Below are positions 49,380-63,574 of a DNA stretch of 64,000 bases, in pieces. The stretch lies in NCBI RefSeq assembly GCF_023100685.1, contig NZ_CP090064.1, positions 186,001-250,000 of the forward strand, in the 5' to 3' direction. The position numbers were made by a program, and so were the translations under genes. The notes below the pieces were generated by a model. It was given only the letters and a program-made list of their open reading frames with translations. It had not been told where the DNA came from and ran no database searches. Source of the DNA: Proteus vulgaris (GTDB lineage: Bacteria; Pseudomonadota; Gammaproteobacteria; Enterobacterales; Enterobacteriaceae). Position 1 is the first letter of the stretch, and the number at the start of each line of letters is the position of its first letter.

Positions 49380-51356
49380 ATGGCGATAAATTTATTACCT
49401 CCTCAGCTTGCAAATCAAATTGCCGCAGGGGAAGTTGTTGAAAGACCTGCATCTGTGGTCAAAGAGTTACTCGAAAATAGTTTAGATGCAGGGGCGACTA
49501 CAATTGATATTGATATCGATAAAGGTGGCGCCAAACTTATCCGTATTCGTGATAATGGATGTGGCATCAATCACGATGATTTGAAGTTAGCACTTGCTCG
49601 CCATGCAACTAGTAAAATATCAAGTCTTGATGATCTTGAAGCCATAATAAGTATGGGATTTCGTGGAGAAGCATTAGCCAGTATTAGCTCTGTTTCTCGT
49701 CTAACGCTGACCTCACGCACACAATCTCAAGATGAAGCGTGGCAAGCTTATGCAGAAGGCCGAGATATGGCCGTTACCGTTAAACCCGCAGCTCATCCTG
49801 TGGGGAGTACGGTTGAAGTCCTTGATCTGTTTTATAATACGCCGGCAAGACGTAAATTTTTACGCACTGAAAAAACAGAATTTGCACATATTGATGAAGT
49901 GGTTCGCAGAATTGCGTTATCACGCTTTGATGTCTCTATTAATCTTACCCATAATGGCAAACGTGTTCGCCAATACCGTGCAGTAAAAGATGAAAGCCAG
50001 CAAAATCGCCGTCTGAGTGCGATTTGCGGTAATAACTTTGTCAATCAATCGATGCATTTATCGTGGGAACATGGTGATTTAGCGATAAAAGGTTGGGTAG
50101 AACACCCCTTGTCATCAGTGCAATGCAGTGACATTCAATATTGTTATGTGAATGGACGAATGATGCGTGATAGGTTGATTAATCATGCTATTCGTCAGGC
50201 TTATGATGGGTATTTGCAAGGAGAACAACAGCCTTCTTATATCCTCTATTTGAGCGTTGATCCTCATCAAGTGGACGTTAATGTTCATCCAGCTAAACAT
50301 GAAGTCCGCTTTCATGAATCACGTTTAGTGCATGATTTTATTTATCAGGGGGTGTTGAGTGTTTTACGACAAGCCACACAGACGCCTTTATCACAGACTT
50401 TAGATGAAGAAGATAATGAAATTGCGTTGAGTTTTCCTGAAAATCGTCAAGTAGCAGGTGAAAACGTATTTTCACAGCCTTATCAAACACCCACTAGTCA
50501 AAACGCCTCTAATAGAGTTCAGTCACATCAAGTTAATGAACGGGATACTCATCATCAAAAACAACCTCGCCAATTCGGTGAAAATCGTCAGTTTGGTGAA
50601 AGCTATCAACGCACACAAGGTGCGCTTTATCAAAAAATGATGCAAGAAAGTGCTTCTACATCAAACGATAAAGAAAAAATACCGTTATTTCCTGAACGTG
50701 CCCCATTGAATTTAGATGAAATCGTTCATACAACTAATAATATTGAAGACGATGTGATTTCGGTGATGCCTCGTTCTGTCAATGCGAAAGAAGGGCAAAC
50801 TGATTATACTTTTGGGCGAGTATTGGCAATTTATCAGCAGAAATATGCGTTAATAGAATCTTCACAAGGTCTTGGGCTGTTATCATTGGAACAAGCTGAT
50901 TTTCTGTTAAAATGTGCGCAATTATTGCCTAAAGATGAAATATTGAAGCCCCAACCTTTGTTAGTGCCTTTAAAATTAGCATTAAGTAAAGAAGAAATTA
51001 ATGTATTCAATCAGTTTCACGCATTAATCAGTGATTTTGGTATTACTATTGAAATTTTACAGGGTAAAGCAACAATATATGCAGTACCGTTGCCTTTGCG
51101 TCAGCAAAATTTACCTGTGTTACTGGCCGCATTATTGGCGTATTTATCGATTGAAAAATCATGCACAAAACAACAGCTTGGGCAGTGGTTTGCAAAACAG
51201 ATAAGCGCAGAGCAAGCAACATGGTCACAAGCTCAAGCTGTCGGGTTATTGGCAGATATTGAAAGACTTTGTCCTCAATATGTCAGACAGCCAGCAAAAA
51301 ACTTATTACAATTAATAGAATTACAATCGGTGGTAGCGGCATTAAATAATGAGTGA
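49380..51356 (+). CDS. mutL: DNA mismatch repair protein MutL
   Basis: GHKL ATPase that couples MutS recognition to MutH and UvrD. N-terminal motifs [14 protein letters not shown] (about 32-45), RDNGCGI (about 57-63) and [10 protein letters not shown] lie in the first 100 residues; a DNA-binding/dimer domain forms the C-terminal 190 residues. At 658 aa it is longer than E. coli MutL (615), from an enlarged Gln/Asn-rich linker at about 345-440 with a local repeat [12 protein letters not shown]. Its stop overlaps the miaA start by eight bases. Confidence 0.97.
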   Translation: MAINLLPPQLANQIAAGEVVERPASVVKELLENSLDAGATTIDIDIDKGGAKLIRIRDNGCGINHDDLKLALARHATSKISSLDDLEAIISMGFRGEALASISSVSRLTLTSRTQSQDEAWQAYAEGRDMAVTVKPAAHPVGSTVEVLDLFYNTPARRKFLRTEKTEFAHIDEVVRRIALSRFDVSINLTHNGKRVRQYRAVKDESQQNRRLSAICGNNFVNQSMHLSWEHGDLAIKGWVEHPLSSVQCSDIQYCYVNGRMMRDRLINHAIRQAYDGYLQGEQQPSYILYLSVDPHQVDVNVHPAKHEVRFHESRLVHDFIYQGVLSVLRQATQTPLSQTLDEEDNEIALSFPENRQVAGENVFSQPYQTPTSQNASNRVQSHQVNERDTHHQKQPRQFGENRQFGESYQRTQGALYQKMMQESASTSNDKEKIPLFPERAPLNLDEIVHTTNNIEDDVISVMPRSVNAKEGQTDYTFGRVLAIYQQKYALIESSQGLGLLSLEQADFLLKCAQLLPKDEILKPQPLLVPLKLALSKEEINVFNQFHALISDFGITIEILQGKATIYAVPLPLRQQNLPVLLAALLAYLSIEKSCTKQQLGQWFAKQISAEQATWSQAQAVGLLADIERLCPQYVRQPAKNLLQLIELQSVVAALNNE

Positions 51357-52290
51357 TGTAAACACACAAATAAAACCTAAAGCTATTTTTTTAATGGGGC
51401 CTACAGCGTCAGGTAAAACAGCATTAGCAATAGCACTAAGACAAAAACTACCTGTAGATATTATTAGTGTGGATTCTGCTCTTATCTATCGTGGGATGGA
51501 TATTGGAACAGCTAAGCCAGATGCGACAGAGCAATCGCTTGCGCCACACCGGTTAATTGATATTCTAGACCCAGCATTACCTTACTCAGCAGCAGATTTT
51601 CGCCGAGATGCATTAAGTGCAATGGAAGAAATTACAGCTGCTGGGCGAATTCCACTATTAGTGGGTGGGACTATGCTATATTTTAAAGCGTTACTTGATG
51701 GCCTATCGCCTTTACCTAGTGCCAATCCAGAGGTTCGTGCTGAAATAGAGAAAAGAGCAACGGAGAAAGGATGGGAGGCGATACATAAAGAGCTTGCATT
51801 AGTTGACCCCGTTGCTGCGCAACGAATACATCCTAATGATCCTCAACGGCTTTCTCGTGCGCTAGAAGTTTACCTGATTTCAGGTAAAACAATGACAGAG
51901 TTGACAAAAATATCAGGCGAATCTTTGCCCTATGATGTTTATCAATTTGCGATTGCTCCGAAAGATAGAAATGTTCTTCACCAACGCATTGAAGCACGTT
52001 TTAAACAGATGTTAACGTGTGGATTTGAAGATGAAGTAAAATTATTATATGAACGGGGTGATTTGCATGAAGATTTACCTTCTGTACGTTGTGTCGGTTA
52101 TCGCCAGATGTGGTCATATTTATCAGGCGAAATAGATTATGATGAGATGGTTTATCGAGGGATCTGTGCTACCCGGCAATTAGCGAAACGACAAATCACC
52201 TGGTTAAGAGGCTGGAATGATATTCACTGGCTTGATAGTGAAGATCCGAAACAATCTCTTGACACTGTTTTGCAGGTAGTTAGTGCATAG
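51349..52290 (+). CDS. miaA: tRNA dimethylallyltransferase
   Basis: Adds a dimethylallyl group to A37 of UNN-reading tRNAs. Walker [12 protein letters not shown] (about 17-27), [16 protein letters not shown] (about 42-57), and a [17 protein letters not shown] motif. Length 313 aa. Translationally coupled to mutL; followed by hfq, as in the E. coli superoperon. Confidence 0.97.
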   Translation: MSDVNTQIKPKAIFLMGPTASGKTALAIALRQKLPVDIISVDSALIYRGMDIGTAKPDATEQSLAPHRLIDILDPALPYSAADFRRDALSAMEEITAAGRIPLLVGGTMLYFKALLDGLSPLPSANPEVRAEIEKRATEKGWEAIHKELALVDPVAAQRIHPNDPQRLSRALEVYLISGKTMTELTKISGESLPYDVYQFAIAPKDRNVLHQRIEARFKQMLTCGFEDEVKLLYERGDLHEDLPSVRCVGYRQMWSYLSGEIDYDEMVYRGICATRQLAKRQITWLRGWNDIHWLDSEDPKQSLDTVLQVVSA

Positions 52291-52387
52291 ATGGTAGGTT
52301 TGTGTAAAATTGATAGTTGCCAAAGCGCAATTTTTGAGTAGTTCATTTTTCGAACCAATTGGGTTCTAATATAAAACAACAAAATAA

Positions 52388-52687
<300 letters not shown>

Positions 52688-52713
52688 TTATCCATTATTA
52701 TTCTTGATATAAG

Positions 52714-52750
52714 AAAAACATAGGTAGGGAGACTTTACCTATGTTTTTTC
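52714..52750 (+). terminator. Attenuating terminator between hfq and hflX
   Basis: ACATAGGTA (52718-52726) pairs with TACCTATGT (52736-52744), followed by a T run. The E. coli operon also has a terminator here, so hflX probably gets only part of the hfq transcription. Confidence 0.85.
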
Positions 52751-52781
52751 CTGTTTTTATAAAGTCCAAGAGGTTTCGCCT

Positions 52782-54065
52782 TTGTTTGATCGTTATGAAG
52801 GTGGCGAACTCGCCGTCTTAGTGCACGTCTTCTTTTCTCAGGAAAAGGATGTTGATGATTTGCAAGAATTTGAATCCTTGGTGACATCTGCGGGTGTTAA
52901 GCCAGTTCAGATTATTACAGGAAATCGTAAAGCGCCTCATCCCAAATATTATGTGGGTGAAGGTAAGGCAGAAGAAATTGCCGAGGCTGTAAAAGCAAGT
53001 GGTGCAGATGTTGTTTTATTTAATCATGCACTGACACCGGCACAAGAACGAAATCTGGAAAGACTTTGTGAATGCCGTGTTGTTGATCGCACGGGAGTTA
53101 TCCTTGATATTTTTGCTCAAAGAGCAAGAACTCATGAAGGAAAGCTACAGGTAGAACTCGCCCAGTTACGTCACTTATCAACTCGTTTAGTCAGAGGGTG
53201 GACTCACCTTGAAAGACAAAAAGGGGGGATTGGGTTACGAGGACCAGGTGAAACTCAGCTAGAAACGGACCGCCGCTTACTCCGAGGTAAAATTAGTCAA
53301 ATTCTAATGCGATTGGGTAGGGTTGAGCGTCAGCGTGAACAAGGAAGACAAGCGCGGAGTAAAGCTGATATTCCAACATTATCCCTTGTTGGTTACACGA
53401 ATGCAGGAAAATCGAGTTTATTTAATCATATTACCTGTTCTGATGTGTATGCGGCAGATCAGTTGTTTGCAACATTGGATCCTACATTAAGACGTATTCA
53501 AGTTGATGATGTGGGAACGGTTGTATTGGCTGATACCGTTGGATTTATTCGACATTTACCTCATGATCTTGTTGCTGCTTTTAAAGCGACTTTGCAAGAA
53601 ACACGAGAAGCAACCTTGCTTCTTCATGTTATTGATGCAGCAGATAGTCGTTTTGAGGAGAATATTCATGCAGTTGAAAGTGTATTAGAAGAGATAGATG
53701 CTCAAGAAATACCAACACTGCATGTCATGAACAAAATTGATCTTCTTGAAGACTTCACACCAAGAATTGATCGAAATGAAGAAAACTTACCCGTTAGGGT
53801 TTGGGTTTCAGCACAAACAGGCGAAGGTATTCCTCTGTTATATCAGGCGTTGACAGAACGTCTTTCAGGTGAGATCGCACACTTTGAATTACGTTTACCG
53901 CCAGAAGATACAGGGCGCTTGCGTAGTCGTTTTTATCAATTACAGTCAATAGAGCGTGAATGGATTGAAAAAGACGGTAAAGTTGGGCTAATCATACGTA
54001 TGCCTATGGTAGACTGGCATCGCCTTTGCAAGCAGGAACCCAATTTATTGGATTACGTGGTCTGA
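52782..54065 (+). CDS. hflX: Ribosome-rescue GTPase HflX
   Basis: GTPase that splits stalled ribosomes. N-terminal HflX domain ([34 protein letters not shown]), glycine-rich loop [18 protein letters not shown], then G1 [13 protein letters not shown]3 DTVGF, and G4 MNKIDLL. Translation starts at TTG (52782), giving MFDRYEGGE as in E. coli. Length 427 aa. It lies upstream of hflKC. Confidence 0.96.
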   Translation: MFDRYEGGELAVLVHVFFSQEKDVDDLQEFESLVTSAGVKPVQIITGNRKAPHPKYYVGEGKAEEIAEAVKASGADVVLFNHALTPAQERNLERLCECRVVDRTGVILDIFAQRARTHEGKLQVELAQLRHLSTRLVRGWTHLERQKGGIGLRGPGETQLETDRRLLRGKISQILMRLGRVERQREQGRQARSKADIPTLSLVGYTNAGKSSLFNHITCSDVYAADQLFATLDPTLRRIQVDDVGTVVLADTVGFIRHLPHDLVAAFKATLQETREATLLLHVIDAADSRFEENIHAVESVLEEIDAQEIPTLHVMNKIDLLEDFTPRIDRNEENLPVRVWVSAQTGEGIPLLYQALTERLSGEIAHFELRLPPEDTGRLRSRFYQLQSIEREWIEKDGKVGLIIRMPMVDWHRLCKQEPNLLDYVV

Positions 54066-54157
54066 TATTCGGCCATAAAAAAGAACATTAACTGAGAGCT
54101 GGCGACGAAATCGGCTCTTAAGCCTGATAAATCTAATCATAATAATGGAGCTAGAAC

Positions 54158-55432
54158 ATGGCGTGGAATCAGCCCGGTAACAACGGACAAGACCGCGACC
54201 CGTGGGGTAACCGTAACAGCGGCAATAATAATGGCGATGGTAACGGTAACTCCAACGGCAATCAAGGAGGTCGGAATCGTGGAGCATCAGATCTCGATGA
54301 TATGTTCCGTAAACTGAGTGAAAAACTTGGTGGTTTCGGCGGTAAAAAAGGTGGAAACTCCTCTTCTGGGCAAAATGGCGGGCCTCGTGGTAATGCTGGA
54401 AATCTTTTGATTTCTCTTGCATTAGGTGCGGTTGTCGTAGTTTGGGCTGCAAGTGGTTTTTATACCATTAAAGAAGCAGAACAGGGTGTCGTGACGCGTT
54501 TTGGTAAATTTTACCAAATCGTTGAACCCGGTCTGAACTGGAAACCGACTTTTGTTGATGAAGTTCAGCCTGTTAACGTGAAAACTATCCGTGATTTAAC
54601 CACGGGTGGCATGATGTTAACGTCAGATGAAAATATGGTTCAAGTTGAGATAAACGTACAGTACGTTGTCTCTGATCCAGAAACATTTCTGTTTAACCTC
54701 ACAACACCTATTAACAGTTTAGGTCAAGCAACTGACAGTGCTGTACGTGGTGTTATTGGTCGTTCAGAAATGGAAAAAATTCTGACTTCAAACCGTTCAG
54801 AAATTCGTGACCAGACGCGTCAAGAATTAGAAGAGACTATCCGCCCTTATAATATGGGTATCTCTATTGTGGACGTCAACTTCCAAGTTGCGCGCCCACC
54901 AGAAGCTGTAAAAGCAGCATTCGATGACGTAATTGCGGCTCGTGAAGAAGAACAAAAAACAATTCGTCAAGCTGAGGCTTATAAAAACGAAGTGTTACCG
55001 TTAGCTAAAGGTAACGCACAACGTATGATTGAAGAAGCAACAGCGTATAAAACCAGTGTGGTGATGAGAGCAGAGGGTGAGGTAGCTAGCTTTGCTAAAA
55101 TCTTACCTGAGTATCGTGCAGCTCCTGAAATTACTCGCGAGCGTCTTTACATTGAAACGATGGAAAAAGTGCTATCGAAAACACGTAAAATCATTGCAAA
55201 TGATAAAGGTAACAGCATGTTAGTGCTACCTTTAGAGCAAATGCTACGTCAGCCATCTCAATCGGGAGCATCAAATACCCTTGAGGCGTCGGCTCGTATG
55301 CCCGCACCAGCTCCAACTGTAAATCCAACACCGACACAAAAACCAGCAACAACGACTTATGGTAATGGTGGATATGGTAGTAATAATGGCGGTTATGGTC
55401 AGCCTTACGGCAATAATCAAGGAGGACAATAA
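54158..55432 (+). CDS. hflK: FtsH-modulator subunit HflK
   Basis: SPFH/prohibitin-like inner-membrane protein that forms a cage with HflC around FtsH. N-terminal 75 residues are Gly/Asn-rich and disordered, followed by one transmembrane helix (ISLALGAVVVVWAASGFYTI, about 85-105) and a band-7 domain. The C-terminus is Gln/Pro/Gly/Tyr-rich (GNGGYGSNNGGYGQPYG). Length 424 aa. HflC follows after two bases. Confidence 0.96.
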   Translation: MAWNQPGNNGQDRDPWGNRNSGNNNGDGNGNSNGNQGGRNRGASDLDDMFRKLSEKLGGFGGKKGGNSSSGQNGGPRGNAGNLLISLALGAVVVVWAASGFYTIKEAEQGVVTRFGKFYQIVEPGLNWKPTFVDEVQPVNVKTIRDLTTGGMMLTSDENMVQVEINVQYVVSDPETFLFNLTTPINSLGQATDSAVRGVIGRSEMEKILTSNRSEIRDQTRQELEETIRPYNMGISIVDVNFQVARPPEAVKAAFDDVIAAREEEQKTIRQAEAYKNEVLPLAKGNAQRMIEEATAYKTSVVMRAEGEVASFAKILPEYRAAPEITRERLYIETMEKVLSKTRKIIANDKGNSMLVLPLEQMLRQPSQSGASNTLEASARMPAPAPTVNPTPTQKPATTTYGNGGYGSNNGGYGQPYGNNQGGQ

Positions 55433-55434
55433 TC

Positions 55435-56439
55435 ATGCGTAAAGTTATCGCTGTTGTTGCAGTTATTATTTTAGCGTTGTTGTACTCCTCTGTATTTGTC
55501 GTTCAACAATATGAGCGTGGTATCATTTTACGCTTTGCGAAAGTTGTGCGTGATGCTGAAAATAAACCTGTTGTTTATGAGCCAGGTATTCATTTTAAAA
55601 TTCCATTCATTGAGAATGTGAAAAAACTGGATGCGCGTATTCAAACTATGAATATCCAGCAAGACCGTTTCTTATCAGGTGAGAACAAAGACTTATTAGT
55701 CGATTCTTATCTAAAATGGCGTATCAGTGATTTCAGTACTTACTATCTGGCAACAGGTGGTGGTAATACAACGCAAGCTGAAACTTTACTACGTCGTAAA
55801 TTTAGTGACCGTTTACGTTCTGAAATTGGTCGTATGAGCGTAAACCAAATTATTACGGATTCTCGTGGTCGTTTAACCATTGATGTTCGTAATGCACTGA
55901 ATGAAGGTACACCTTCTCGTGATACAAGTGCTGCTGATGATGCTATTGCTATTGCAGCGAAGAAAGTAGCTGAAGAAACTAAAGGCCAAGCTCCTGCTAT
56001 CAATATGAACAGTATGGCAGCATTAGGTATTGAAGTGATTGACGTTCGAATCAAGCAAATCAACCTACCTATGGAAGTTTCTGAGGCGATTTATCAGCGT
56101 ATGCGTGCAGAACGTGAAGCAGTTGCTCGTCGTCACCGTTCACAAGGTCAAGAGCAAGCGGTGAAAATTCGTGCAGCGGCGGATAAGACAGTAACAGAAA
56201 CATTAGCTGAATCTGAGCGTGAATCTTTACGTCTTCGTGGTGAAGGTGATGCACAAGCAACAAAACTGTTTGCTGATGCATTCAACCAAGATCCTGACTT
56301 CTATGCTTTCATTCGTAGCTTACGTGCTTATGAGAAGAGCTTTAATCAAGACGGCAATGACGTCATGGTGTTAAGCCCAGATAGCGATTTCTTACGCTAT
56401 ATGAAAGCACCAACCAAAGCGCGTGCGATTGAAGAGTAA
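55435..56439 (+). CDS. hflC: FtsH-modulator subunit HflC
   Basis: Partner of HflK. One N-terminal transmembrane helix (VIAVVAVIILALLYSSVFVV) and band-7 domain with the helical coiled-coil segment (QRMRAEREAVARRHRSQGQE). 334 aa, the normal length. Ends the operon at a strong terminator. Confidence 0.97.
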   Translation: MRKVIAVVAVIILALLYSSVFVVQQYERGIILRFAKVVRDAENKPVVYEPGIHFKIPFIENVKKLDARIQTMNIQQDRFLSGENKDLLVDSYLKWRISDFSTYYLATGGGNTTQAETLLRRKFSDRLRSEIGRMSVNQIITDSRGRLTIDVRNALNEGTPSRDTSAADDAIAIAAKKVAEETKGQAPAINMNSMAALGIEVIDVRIKQINLPMEVSEAIYQRMRAEREAVARRHRSQGQEQAVKIRAAADKTVTETLAESERESLRLRGEGDAQATKLFADAFNQDPDFYAFIRSLRAYEKSFNQDGNDVMVLSPDSDFLRYMKAPTKARAIEE

Positions 56440-56471
56440 TTAAAACGCGTTAGATTGACTGAATAAATAAT

Positions 56472-56508
56472 AAAAATCCTCCACCTTAATAAGTGGGGGA
56501 TTTTTTTT
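56472..56508 (+). terminator. Rho-independent terminator of the hfl operon
   Basis: AAATCCTCCAC pairs with GTGGGGGATTT and is followed by eight T residues. Confidence 0.93.
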
Positions 56509-58193
<1,685 letters not shown>

Positions 58194-58217
58194 TTCGCAT
58201 TAAATAGGCTTGATGTG

Positions 58218-58252
58218 AAAATCGTCCCTGAAAATGACAGGGGCGATTTTTT
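58218..58252 (+). terminator. Terminator after purA
   Basis: AAAATCGTCCCTG pairs with CAGGGGCGATTTT (one mismatch) and ends in six T residues. Confidence 0.9.
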
Positions 58253-58619
58253 CGTATCTGTTTGTAGGTGAATTAAAGATAAAAATGCGCGTTACATAAT
58301 AAGATAAGACAGCTTTACACTCGGTTTTGCTTCTGTTTTATCTGTAACGAGTAAAAACAATAAGACAATGTTATTGTTGTAATGCCAGAAATAGAAAAGC
58401 GATCTGTTGAAAATCGACAGTATCGCTTTTTCTTTGCCTGTGATGTCGCTATTATTTTGTTAGTAGTCAAGTGAGAGACGGAAATAACTCACTTTTGAGC
58501 ATATCTTTGCTAAATGTCCAAAAATTAAACATAATATTGCTTAATAAAATGATATTCTCATTACTAATTACTTATCCCTAAACAACTTTAATAGGGAAAA
58601 CCACTTTTCAGAGGTCATT
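58253..58619. other. purA-nsrR spacer with three consecutive hairpins
   Basis: No ORF. A long imperfect stem (CGTTACA...TGTAACG, 58289-58350 region), a perfect 7-bp stem (ACAATAA/TTATTGT, about 58357-58378), and a terminator-like hairpin (AAAAGCGAT/ATCGCTTTT, 58395-58430 region) follow the purA terminator. Could be a small RNA; nsrR promoter lies further right. Confidence 0.5.
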
Positions 58620-59048
58620 GTGCAATTAACCAGTTTTACAGATTATGGATTGCGAGCATTGATATATATGGCTTCATTGCCAGAAGGCAAAATGACGAGC
58701 ATCACAGAAGTGACGCAAGTTTATGGTGTCTCACGTAATCATATGGTGAAAATTATTAATCAACTGAGCCATTTGGGGTTTGTTGAGGCTATTCGCGGTA
58801 AAAATGGAGGGATCCGTTTAGGCAAGCCTGCTGCAGACATCATTGTCGGTGATGTTGTCCGTGCTTTAGAGCCACTTTCATTAGTAAACTGTAGTGCTGA
58901 GTTTTGCCACATTACCCCAGCTTGTCGATTAAAACTGGTGTTAAATCAGGCGATTGAGCAGTTTTTGAAAGAGTTAGACCGTCACACACTCGCAGAGCTA
59001 GTTGAAAACAATAGCTCCTTATATAAATTGTTATTAGAAGATGTTTGA
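58620..59048 (+). CDS. nsrR: Nitric-oxide-sensing repressor NsrR
   Basis: Rrf2-family Fe-S repressor. N-terminal winged HTH ([18 protein letters not shown] through [20 protein letters not shown]) and three cluster cysteines (C91, C96 and C102 in [12 protein letters not shown]). Starts at GTG (58620), as in E. coli. 142 aa. It heads nsrR-rnr-rlmB and controls genes for NO detoxification. Confidence 0.96.
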   Translation: MQLTSFTDYGLRALIYMASLPEGKMTSITEVTQVYGVSRNHMVKIINQLSHLGFVEAIRGKNGGIRLGKPAADIIVGDVVRALEPLSLVNCSAEFCHITPACRLKLVLNQAIEQFLKELDRHTLAELVENNSSLYKLLLEDV

Positions 59049-59087
59049 GTCTACTATTTCATCAAATCTGATAGCTTGGAGGTCATA

Positions 59088-61577
59088 ATGTCAAAAGATC
59101 CTTTTCAAGATAGAGAAGCAGAGAAATACGCCTCTCCAATTGCTAGTCGCGAATATATTTTAGAAGAAATGAAAAAGCGCACGGCCCCTATGAGTCGTGA
59201 AGATTTAGCGCAGGCGTTAAAAATTTCTGGAGAAGAAGACCTAGAAGCGTTACGTCGTCGTTTAAGAGCGATGGAGCGTGATGGGCAGTTAGTTTTTACT
59301 CGCCGCCAATGTTATGCGTTACCTGAGCGTCTTGATTTATGGAAAGGTAAGGTAATCGGTCACCGTGATGGTTATGGTTTTTTACGCGCAGAAGGTCAAA
59401 AAGATGATCTTTACCTTTCACAAGATGAAATGAAAAAAACCATGCATGGTGACGTTATTTTAGCCCAACCTTTAGGTATGGATAGAAAAGGTCGTCGTGA
59501 AGGTCGCGTAGTGCGTGTTATTGAACCAAGAAATAACCAAATTGTTGGTCGCTATTTTATTGAATCTGGTATGGGGTTTGTTGTACCGGATGATAGCCGC
59601 TTAAGTTTTGATATTCTTATCCCTAAAGAAGATATCATGGGTGCGCGTATGGGTAATGTGGTGGTGGTTGAAGTCACAACAAGACCAACTCGACGCACAC
59701 AAGCAGTAGGCCGTATTGTTGAAATTTTAGGTGAAACCATGGGAACTGGTATTGCGGTAGAAATCGCATTACGTACTCATGAAATCCCTTATACATGGCC
59801 TGCAAAAGTGACAAAAGAAGTTGCTGATTTAAAAGAAGAAGTGCCTGAGTCAGCTAAAGAAGGACGTGTTGATTTACGTGACTTACCTTTAATTACTATT
59901 GACGGTGAAGATGCGCGAGACTTTGATGACGCTGTTTATTGTCAACGTAAAAAAGGTGGCGGTTGGCGTTTATGGGTTGCGATTGCCGATGTTAGCTATT
60001 ATGTACGCCCACAAACAGCGTTAGATACAGAAGCACGTAGCCGAGGAAACTCCGTTTATTTCCCTTCTCAAGTTGTACCGATGTTGCCAGAAGTTCTGTC
60101 TAATGGATTGTGTTCATTAAATCCACAAGTTGACCGTCTATGTATGGTCTGTGAGATGACTGTTTCTGAGCAAGGACGTCTTTCTTCTTATCGATTCTAT
60201 GAAGCGGTGATGAGTTCTCATGCTCGAATGACCTACACCAAAGTGTGGAAGATCATTCAAGGTGATGAAGAACTACGTGAACACTATAAGCCTATCGTTA
60301 AGGATATTGAGCATCTGTATGAGTTATACCAAGCGTTAGATAAAGCACGCGAACAGCGCGGTGCAATTGGTTTTGAATCAGAAGAAGCGAAGTTTATCTT
60401 TAATGCTGAGCGTCGTATTGAGCGTATTGAACCGGTTGTTCGTAATGATGCACACAAATTGATTGAAGAGTGCATGATCTTAGCGAATATCGCTGCAGCT
60501 CGTTTTGTTGAGAAGAATGAAGAGCCTGCGTTATACCGTATTCATGATAAACCAAAAGAAGAAAGCGTACTGAATTTACGTTCTGTCTTTAATGAATTAG
60601 GTTTAACGCTACCTGGTGGCTTGACACCAGAGCCAGCAGATTATGCGCGTGTCATGAAAGAGGTTGAAGACAGGCCTGATCGTGAAATGCTACAAACTAT
60701 GATTTTGCGTTCCATGAAACAGGCGATTTACGATCCTGAAAACCGTGGACACTTTGGTTTAGCACTGAAGTCTTATGCACACTTTACCTCACCAATTCGT
60801 CGTTATCCTGATTTAGCCTTGCATCGTGCAATTAAATATCAGATTGCGAAGGAAGAAGGCCACGGTTCACAACGTTGGACACCGACAGGTGGTTACCATA
60901 GTGATATGGATACCATGTTGCAATTAGGTGAGCACTGTTCTTTAACGGAGCGCCGTGCTGATGAAGCAACAAGAGATGTGGCTGATTGGCTGAAATGTGA
61001 CTTTATGCTGGATCAAATTGGTCAACAATTTACCGGTATTATCACCAGTGTAACGGGCTTTGGTTTCTTTGTTCGCTTAAACGATCTGTTTATCGATGGT
61101 TTAGTGCATGTTTCTACATTAAATAATGATTACTATCAATACGATAACGTTGGGCAGCGTTTAATTGGTGAGTCTTCAGGACAAGTCTATCGCCTTGGTG
61201 ATGAAGTTGAAGTTAAAGTTGAAGCAGTCAGTATGGATGAACGTACTATCGATTTTTCCTTAATTTCAACAACACGCACAGCGCGTAACCCGGGTAAAAC
61301 AGCACGAGTTCGCGGGTTAAAGGGCGAAAAAGACAAGAAAAACGCAAGTTCTAGTAAGTCTCGACGTCGTGATGCAAGCAAAGATAAAAACTTTGAGCCA
61401 GATAGCGCCTTTAAAAAAGGAAAATCAGCTAAAGGCAATGCAAACAAAGACAGAGCTGTAAAAGACCAAGTTGCTAAAGATAAAGCAAGTAGTAAACGCA
61501 AGAAAGCATCATCACAAACCAAAAAGATAGAAGCAAAACTTAAAGCTAAACGCGCAGCCAAACGCGATAACGCATAA
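59088..61577 (+). CDS. rnr: Ribonuclease R
   Basis: Processive 3'-5' exoribonuclease that degrades structured RNA. Order of domains: HTH (about 20-75), two cold-shock domains, RNB catalytic domain with [12 protein letters not shown] (about 270-285), S1 (about 635-720), and a Lys/Ala/Ser-rich basic tail of about 90 residues. The ATG at 59088 follows GGAGG; the frame starts four codons earlier. 829 aa. Confidence 0.97.
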   Translation: MSKDPFQDREAEKYASPIASREYILEEMKKRTAPMSREDLAQALKISGEEDLEALRRRLRAMERDGQLVFTRRQCYALPERLDLWKGKVIGHRDGYGFLRAEGQKDDLYLSQDEMKKTMHGDVILAQPLGMDRKGRREGRVVRVIEPRNNQIVGRYFIESGMGFVVPDDSRLSFDILIPKEDIMGARMGNVVVVEVTTRPTRRTQAVGRIVEILGETMGTGIAVEIALRTHEIPYTWPAKVTKEVADLKEEVPESAKEGRVDLRDLPLITIDGEDARDFDDAVYCQRKKGGGWRLWVAIADVSYYVRPQTALDTEARSRGNSVYFPSQVVPMLPEVLSNGLCSLNPQVDRLCMVCEMTVSEQGRLSSYRFYEAVMSSHARMTYTKVWKIIQGDEELREHYKPIVKDIEHLYELYQALDKAREQRGAIGFESEEAKFIFNAERRIERIEPVVRNDAHKLIEECMILANIAAARFVEKNEEPALYRIHDKPKEESVLNLRSVFNELGLTLPGGLTPEPADYARVMKEVEDRPDREMLQTMILRSMKQAIYDPENRGHFGLALKSYAHFTSPIRRYPDLALHRAIKYQIAKEEGHGSQRWTPTGGYHSDMDTMLQLGEHCSLTERRADEATRDVADWLKCDFMLDQIGQQFTGIITSVTGFGFFVRLNDLFIDGLVHVSTLNNDYYQYDNVGQRLIGESSGQVYRLGDEVEVKVEAVSMDERTIDFSLISTTRTARNPGKTARVRGLKGEKDKKNASSSKSRRRDASKDKNFEPDSAFKKGKSAKGNANKDRAVKDQVAKDKASSKRKKASSQTKKIEAKLKAKRAAKRDNA

Positions 61578-61602
61578 CGTTTTATTCTTCTGGTTCTTTT
61601 TT

Positions 61603-61625
61603 AAAAGGCGGAGACTCCGCCTTTT
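61603..61625 (+). terminator. Hairpin between rnr and rlmB
   Basis: A 10-bp perfect stem AAAAGGCGGA/TCCGCCTTTT with a three-base loop; likely partial terminator. Confidence 0.75.
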
Positions 61626-61667
61626 ATCTGTTTTGTGCCTTTTATTTTTTAATGAGTAAGCACCGCT

Positions 61668-62411
61668 ATGAGCGAAGAAATTATTTATGGTATTCACGCA
61701 GTAAAAGCATTGCTTGAGCGTGATCCTGCACGTTTTAAAGAAGTTTATGTATTAAAAGGGCGTGAAGATCGCCGTTTAACTCCCGTCATCCACGAATTAG
61801 AAGCCCAAGGGATTTTAGTTCAAGTGGCTAATCGTCAATGGTTAGATACTCAAACGGAAGGTGCTGTTCACCAAGGTATCATTGCAAAAGTGAAACCTGG
61901 TCGTCAGTACCAAGAACAAGATTTACCCGATTTATTAGCTAAAGTCGGTACACCTTTCTTATTAGTGCTAGATGGTGTAACAGATCCGCATAATTTAGGT
62001 GCATGTTTACGTAGCGCAGATGCTGCTGGTGTACACGCTGTTATCGTCCCTAAAGATCGTTCCGCACAATTAAATGCTACAGCGAAAAAAGTTGCGTGTG
62101 GTGCAGCGGAAAGTGTTCCTTTGATTAAAGTGACTAACCTTGCTCGTACATTGCGCTTTTTGCAAGAAGAGAACGTTTGGATTGTCGGCACAGCAGGGGA
62201 AGCAGACCATACTTTATATCAAAGCAAACTTACCGGTCCTATGGCTTTGGTGATGGGCGCTGAAGGTGAAGGAATGCGCCGTTTAACGCGTGAGCATTGT
62301 GATGAACTTATCAGTATCCCAATGGCGGGTACAGTGTCTTCGCTCAACGTTTCTGTTGCAACAGGTGTTTGCTTATTTGAAGCAATGCGCCAGCGTATTA
62401 TTGTGAAATAA
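61668..62411 (+). CDS. rlmB: 23S rRNA (guanosine-2'-O-)-methyltransferase RlmB
   Basis: SPOUT/TrmH-family enzyme for Gm2251. N-terminal substrate-binding domain ([15 protein letters not shown]) and C-terminal knot with [32 protein letters not shown] and [19 protein letters not shown]. 247 aa. Confidence 0.97.
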   Translation: MSEEIIYGIHAVKALLERDPARFKEVYVLKGREDRRLTPVIHELEAQGILVQVANRQWLDTQTEGAVHQGIIAKVKPGRQYQEQDLPDLLAKVGTPFLLVLDGVTDPHNLGACLRSADAAGVHAVIVPKDRSAQLNATAKKVACGAAESVPLIKVTNLARTLRFLQEENVWIVGTAGEADHTLYQSKLTGPMALVMGAEGEGMRRLTREHCDELISIPMAGTVSSLNVSVATGVCLFEAMRQRIIVK

Positions 62412-62442
62412 TCGCTTAATTTATTTTATTCTCGATACTCCC

Positions 62443-62471
62443 TTGAGTTTTATTGACCGCGGGGGTATAGT
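62443..62471 (+). promoter_or_regulatory. Promoter of the rpsF operon
   Basis: TTGAGT (62443-62448) and TATAGT (62466-62471), 17 bases apart, with a GC-rich start region. Confidence 0.75.
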
Positions 62472-62493
62472 TACGCGTCAATTTTTTCAGTCA

Positions 62494-62973
<480 letters not shown>

Positions 62974-62981
62974 TTAGTGCT

Positions 62982-63534
<553 letters not shown>

Positions 63535-63574
63535 TAGGTATATAGTCCATTAATGACTTGTAGAGGATAAGGTA

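Noticed and set aside
61187..61561. 124-codon frame antisense to the rnr tail
   Set aside because: It is the mirror of the Lys/Ala/Ser-rich tail, which gives a Leu/Phe/Ala-rich shadow.
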